From contig NZ_JAFUAG010000005.1 of assembly GCF_017464355.1 (NCBI RefSeq), forward strand, positions 22,977 through 86,976: 64,000 nucleotides of DNA. Direction: 5' to 3'. The position numbers and the translations under genes are program-made. The DNA is from Ruminococcus sp. (GTDB lineage: Bacteria > Bacillota > Clostridia > Oscillospirales > Ruminococcaceae). A model generated the notes under the pieces. It searched no databases, was not told the origin of the DNA, and saw only the letters and a program-made list of their open reading frames with translations. Every line of letters begins with the position of its first letter. Within the stretch, counting starts at the first letter, position 1. Positions 61,228 through 64,000 of this stretch are shown here, in pieces.

Positions 61228-61609
61228 ATGAACATAGAAGACGCTTTTTTTGAGTATCCTTACGCTGAGTTCAGGAGTGATCTTGAAGAAGAATTCACTG
61301 ATATAGTCAAGAGAAAAAGAAAGGTATATATGACGAGTATCGGGCTCATCGGCCTGGGAATTGCTTTTCTCCTGACCTTTCTGCTCACCCGGGCTGCTTG
61401 TGCTGGCACTTGTGTTGATGATAAGTGGTTCTATGATAGTAAAAAGCACGAACAAGAGTGATGAACACAGGCTGGAAATTACCGCAAGCAGCACAGAAAT
61501 GGAGCTGGTCTATCTGACTAACAGCAGATACTTCAAGCGGATATTTACCGCTGATCTTAACGATACAGTAATTGGATTCCCGTTAGTCCAATCACTGCTT
61601 TCATTATAA
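61228..61609 (+). pseudogene. Small membrane protein gene with a frameshift
   Basis: ATG 61228 behind GGGAGAAAGG. The first frame (MNIEDAFFEYPYAEFRSDLE, then helix GLIGLGIAFLLTFLL) goes on to 61461, but near 61395 the hydrophobic run continues in the +1 frame as LLVLALVLMISGSMIV and KSTNKSDEHRLEITASS to 61609. Together they would make a two-helix protein of about 125 residues. One base change near 61395 explains both parts. Family unknown; it precedes the coupling protein remnant. Confidence 0.55.
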
Positions 61610-61621
61610 CTTAGGTTTCGA

Positions 61622-62821
61622 GTGCGTGTAAACCATGCCTGGCTTGTCATGGATCTATACAATTGTAATTATTATAGTACGCTGGCTTCCAACATAAACA
61701 TCTTCGGCTCTGATCTAGGTATTGCCAAGCTTACATCGGGAAATCAGATAAACTTTTACGAGTTGGTCGATCCGGAAAAACCCCTGGCCGTTTTCATGGT
61801 AGTACCCGATGATAATCCTGCCCGTTGGATAATCAGTTCCCTTTTCGTAAATCAGTGCTACAATTCACTGGTATCACTATCCGCAAAGTGTATAGGTCAG
61901 AAACTGCCTCAGAGGGTGCATTTTATCCTGGACGAATTCGGCAACATGGTGCGAATACCCGATATGGACAGCAAAATTACCGTCGGCGCAGGCAGAAATC
62001 TGCTATTCAATATGTTTATCCAGGACCTTAACCAGCTGGACACAAAGTATGATAAGGCCGCAAAGACGATACGTTCCAACTGCGGTAACATGATATATAT
62101 AAACTCCCTGGACAAGGATACGAACGAATATATATCCTCTATCCTCGGTACAAAAACCGTAGAGTATACCACATACAGCGGAAAGCTCAGCGAATTTGTC
62201 GAAAATAAGAACCTGGTCGTGGAGGGCCAGCCTCTGATGTCGGCCACGGAGCTATCCAACATGGAATTTGGTTCGGCCATAACTAAAAGGCAGCGCCTTT
62301 ATCCTATCAAAACCAAATTTGAACCGTTCTACAAGCTTGGTATCAAGCCCACACCTATTGAGGATATCGCAAAGGATATGGATATTATCGACCTTCCACT
62401 GTCTGATACTCTGTTCGATATGGAATTGTTGTGGACTCCGCTATTTGTACCTAAGATAGACGGCAGGTCCGGGAAAGCAATGGTTGAGACCGATGAACGG
62501 GGATTTGCTGTACCCGTCACCAACTGGAACGATATACGCAAGTCCTATGAAGAACGCAGGAAGGTCAGCCTTACTAAATCATCTGCACGAACCAATTTTG
62601 CCAATGACACCGTCGATGAGAACTTGGCGCTCAATTCATCGCTGCAGTACATCATCAAGGCGCTCGATGAGCTTTCAGGCGGCCAGTTTACGCAGGATTA
62701 CAACAACTGTAAGTGGGAGCAGGCAGAAAAGGTCGTCAAAACAGCTATTGGCCGTGGTGTTATCGACCCCAAGCAGCGTGATGAGATAATGCAGTATATC
62801 AACAATTCTCACAACGTTTAA
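61622..62821 (+). pseudogene. VirD4/TcpA-type coupling protein, C-terminal remnant
   Basis: About 399 codons. Residues from VNHAWLVMDLYNCNYYS on match the second half of a conjugation coupling ATPase: Walker B RVHFILDEFGNMVRIPDMDS, VGAGRNLLFNMFIQDLNQLD, and KTIRSNCGNMIYI. The N-terminal membrane helices and the Walker A lobe are missing, and only a GTG with no ribosome site is available as a start. It cannot energise transfer. C-terminal tail to 62821 is intact. Confidence 0.8.
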
Positions 62822-62925
62822 CATATTAATACGGCGAAAATGCTTTTGACTGACCGGGGTTGACAATGGCTGAAATATAGGTTATACTGATCAAAGTAAT
62901 TCAGAACATCGGCAGAGGTGGTCAA

Positions 62926-63228
62926 ATGAAAATATATACTATAATAGGCGGTGTCAATGGTGTCGGCAAGAGCAGCTTGTCGGGTGTACTGGTCAATCAG
63001 CGAAACGATATGGGTGTTATAATAGACACTGACAAGATCACCGCTGAAAATGGTGTGGATAAACTGCATGGCGGTAAAATTGCTATACAGCGGATCAACA
63101 GCTGCCTGGAAAAAGGTGTTAACTTCACCCAGGAAACTACCCTATCCGAAGTAAGAACTATAAAAACGATAAAGAAGGCAATTGAAAAAGATTACTATAT
63201 CAGGTTGTATTACGTCGGTATCAAATGA
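62926..63228 (+). pseudogene. Zeta-toxin-like P-loop kinase, truncated
   Basis: ATG 62926 behind AGAGGTGG. Walker A IIGGVNGVGKSSLSG, then VIIDTDKITAENG and ETTLSEVRTIKTIKKA, as in zeta-like kinases common on ICEs. The family normally has about 190 residues; here the frame stops after YYIRLYYVGI. Downstream, another frame gives a short tail (DDYMYTKDRIKAYAEN) to TAA at 63294, probably the end of a different gene. No epsilon-like antitoxin is next to it. Confidence 0.6.
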
Positions 63229-63302
63229 TGACTATATGTATACAAAAGATAGAATTAAAGCTTATGCCGAAAATATTATTGATTTGAAGTTATAATAAAA
63301 AA

Positions 63303-63341
63303 GAGAGTCTAACCAAAAATAGTTGGACTCTCATATTTTTA
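63303..63341 (+). terminator. Terminator after the zeta-like stub
   Basis: Stem GAGAGTC-TAAC / GTTG-GACTCTC followed by ATATTTTT. Confidence 0.75.
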
Positions 63342-63420
63342 CAAATCAGATAGTATGCAAGAAAAAATAACAAAGTAACAGTTTGCATTTGCAAGCCTGC
63401 CCCCCGGCAGCTACCTCAAT

Positions 63421-63750
63421 GTGCGCCGTGACCACTTAGTGACAGTAAGTGCAGCGAGTATAAACACTGTGGTGTGAGATACCGAGATGTAATCGGGAAG
63501 TCATGACCTGTATCGGTCATGCAAAGGGCGCAGCCGACAGCAAGGCGATGTCAATGACGGAGTTTGTCACTTCCAGACGTTGCTGATGACTAGGCGATCT
63601 ACCAAGATCTGCGTCAAAAGGAAAACATTTTGGGAAAATTAAAAAGTATTCTCCGCTGATAAACAGCGGTAATAATACAAAACAACAGGCTGGTAGCAGT
63701 ACCGCTTGTTGGCACAAATTTACTGATAACAATGGATTTGTGCCAGCAAG
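63421..63750 (+). ncRNA. Structured non-coding region, possibly the 5' part of a group II intron
   Basis: About 330 bases without a credible gene. It begins GTGCGCC, the form of a group II intron 5' end (GUGYG), and TGCGCC (63422-63427) can pair with GGCGCA (63529-63534), as a domain I base stem. Further stems: ATGACC/GGTCAT near 63505, CCGCTG-ATAA-CAGCGG (63654-63669), and TGGCACAAAT / ATTTGTGCCA (63710-63719 and 63736-63745). No domain V or intron protein follows, so it would be a truncated copy. Another structured RNA class is possible. Confidence 0.4.
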
Positions 63751-63792
63751 TGAATTGCCTACACTGTGTCTATAGACACACTTTTTATATAT

Positions 63793-63826
63793 GAAAAACC
63801 CCGCAAGGGAATTTCTTCCCTCACGG
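63793..63826 (-). terminator. Terminator of the tRNA pair
   Basis: On the minus strand CCGTGAGGGAA-GAAA-TTCCCTTGCGG (63826-63801), 11 bp with two G-T pairs, followed by GGTTTTTC. The tRNAs therefore keep a terminator on the element side of the attachment site. Confidence 0.8.
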
Positions 63827-63831
63827 AGAAA

Positions 63832-63850
63832 GCAGGGGCACCAAGGATCG
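63832..63850 (+). repeat. Right attachment site inside the tRNA-Trp gene
   Basis: GCAGGGGCACCAAGG-ATCG: the 3' 18 bases of the tRNA gene plus one base. Direct repeat of 44392-44410. Confidence 0.8.
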
Positions 63851-63905
63851 AACTCGGGACACGCGGTTTTGGAGACCGCTGCTCTACCAGCTGAGCTATA
63901 CCCCT
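63833..63905 (-). tRNA. tRNA-Trp (CCA anticodon)
   Basis: 73 bases, minus strand. Acceptor arms AGGGGTA / TGCCCCT, D-loop TAGCTCAGCTGGTAGAGCA, anticodon stem GCGGT with loop CTCCAAA (anticodon CCA), T-loop GTTCGATC, discriminator G as in tRNA-Trp. The 3' CCA is not encoded. Its 3' end is the integration target of the element. Confidence 0.95.
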
Positions 63906-63915
63906 ATGAAGAAAG

Positions 63916-63989
63916 TGGACCATCAGGGACTCGAACCCCGGACCCACCGGTTATGAGCCGGTTGCTCTGACCAACTGAGCTAATGGTCC
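63916..63989 (-). tRNA. tRNA-Met (CAT anticodon), elongator type
   Basis: 74 bases, minus strand. Acceptor GGACCAT / ATGGTCC, discriminator A, D-arm TAGCTCAGTTGGTCAGAGCA, anticodon loop CTCATAA, T-loop GTTCGAGT. The first pair is G-C and the anticodon stem lacks GGG/CCC, so it is not the initiator. A CAT anticodon may also mark tRNA-Ile2 (lysidine); by overall sequence Met is more likely. It lies 10 bases upstream of tRNA-Trp, one transcript. Confidence 0.9.
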
Positions 63990-64000
63990 ATGTACAAAAA

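Larger units (their letters stand above)
44392..63850. mobile_element. Decayed integrative conjugative element in tRNA-Trp (about 19.4 kb)
   Basis: Bounded by direct repeats of the tRNA-Trp 3' end. Inside are parA, a parB remnant, an oriT-like region, mobC with a relaxase tail, an integrase stub, a VirD4/TcpA remnant and other conjugation fragments, and a zeta-like kinase stub. No complete integrase, relaxase or coupling protein is left, so the element cannot move by itself. Cargo is a sortase-dependent pilus cluster. Its coding sequence looks richer in A/T than the flanks. Confidence 0.75.

Noticed and set aside
63517-63732. 71-codon minus-strand frame near the right edge
   Set aside because: Poor composition, no ribosome site, lies in the structured non-coding region.

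Overview
The window looks like a chromosomal segment of a low-to-mid GC Gram-positive anaerobe of the Ruminococcaceae/Oscillospiraceae, most like Ruminococcus. The evidence is indirect: strong AGGAGG ribosome sites, consensus sigma-A promoters with 17-bp spacers, FemABX-type wall enzymes, lipoproteins instead of periplasmic proteins, an AraR-type arabinose repressor, sortase pili, a BspA-like surface protein and Firmicute-type conjugation genes. No rRNA is present, so the species cannot be fixed.

Layout. 1-3.9 kb: a partial membrane protein, a secreted membrane-anchored protein, a FliB-like protein and a FemABX transferase. 4.1-12.9 kb: a pentose locus with an AraR-type repressor, an AraC-family regulator, a lipoprotein sugar-binding protein, a double ATPase, two RbsC-like permeases and L-arabinose isomerase; no kinase or epimerase (AraB/AraD) is linked. 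12.9-20.8 kb: a DUF4363/YetF pair, recQ, proB-(111 aa)-GNAT-proA, rpe and a small membrane protein. 21.0-29.8 kb: a Bce-type ABC exporter, a PrsA-like foldase, an ABC-2 exporter (one ATPase, two permeases) and a flavodoxin/ferredoxin protein. 29.8-37.3 kb, minus strand: a Ca-type P-ATPase, pheA-ispF, and the ylxM-ffh-(two tiny paralogous membrane proteins)-rpsP-khpA cluster. 37.4-44.1 kb: aldo/keto reductase, MATE pump, S66 carboxypeptidase, two alpha/beta hydrolases and the 3' remnant of a SWIM zinc-finger gene.

From 44,392 to 63,850 lies the accessory part. A 15-nt exact (18 of 19) direct repeat of the 3' end of the tRNA-Trp gene at 63,833-63,905 recurs at 44,392, which bounds a 19.4-kb integrated element. 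It reads as a decayed integrative conjugative element: intact parA, truncated parB, an oriT-like hairpin cluster, mobC fused in frame to a relaxase tail whose catalytic domain is gone, an integrase N-terminal stub, conjugation fragments, a VirD4/TcpA remnant without Walker A, and a zeta-like kinase stub. Its cargo is a minus-strand sortase-pilus cluster: signal peptidase remnant, 554-aa pilin, class B sortase, a Spy0128-like subunit interrupted by two in-frame stops, and a 2,758-aa adhesin carrying Cna-B/SpaA-like domains and BspA-like leucine-rich repeats. A dead IS605-type tnpB separates the pilus cluster from the conjugation remnants.

Other structure: a 329-bp imperfect palindrome at 23,933-24,261, a small dispersed repeat family of about 100 bp (14.06, 20.35 and 20.78 kb), and several structured leaders. 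All family assignments were made by reading motifs; no database search was run.
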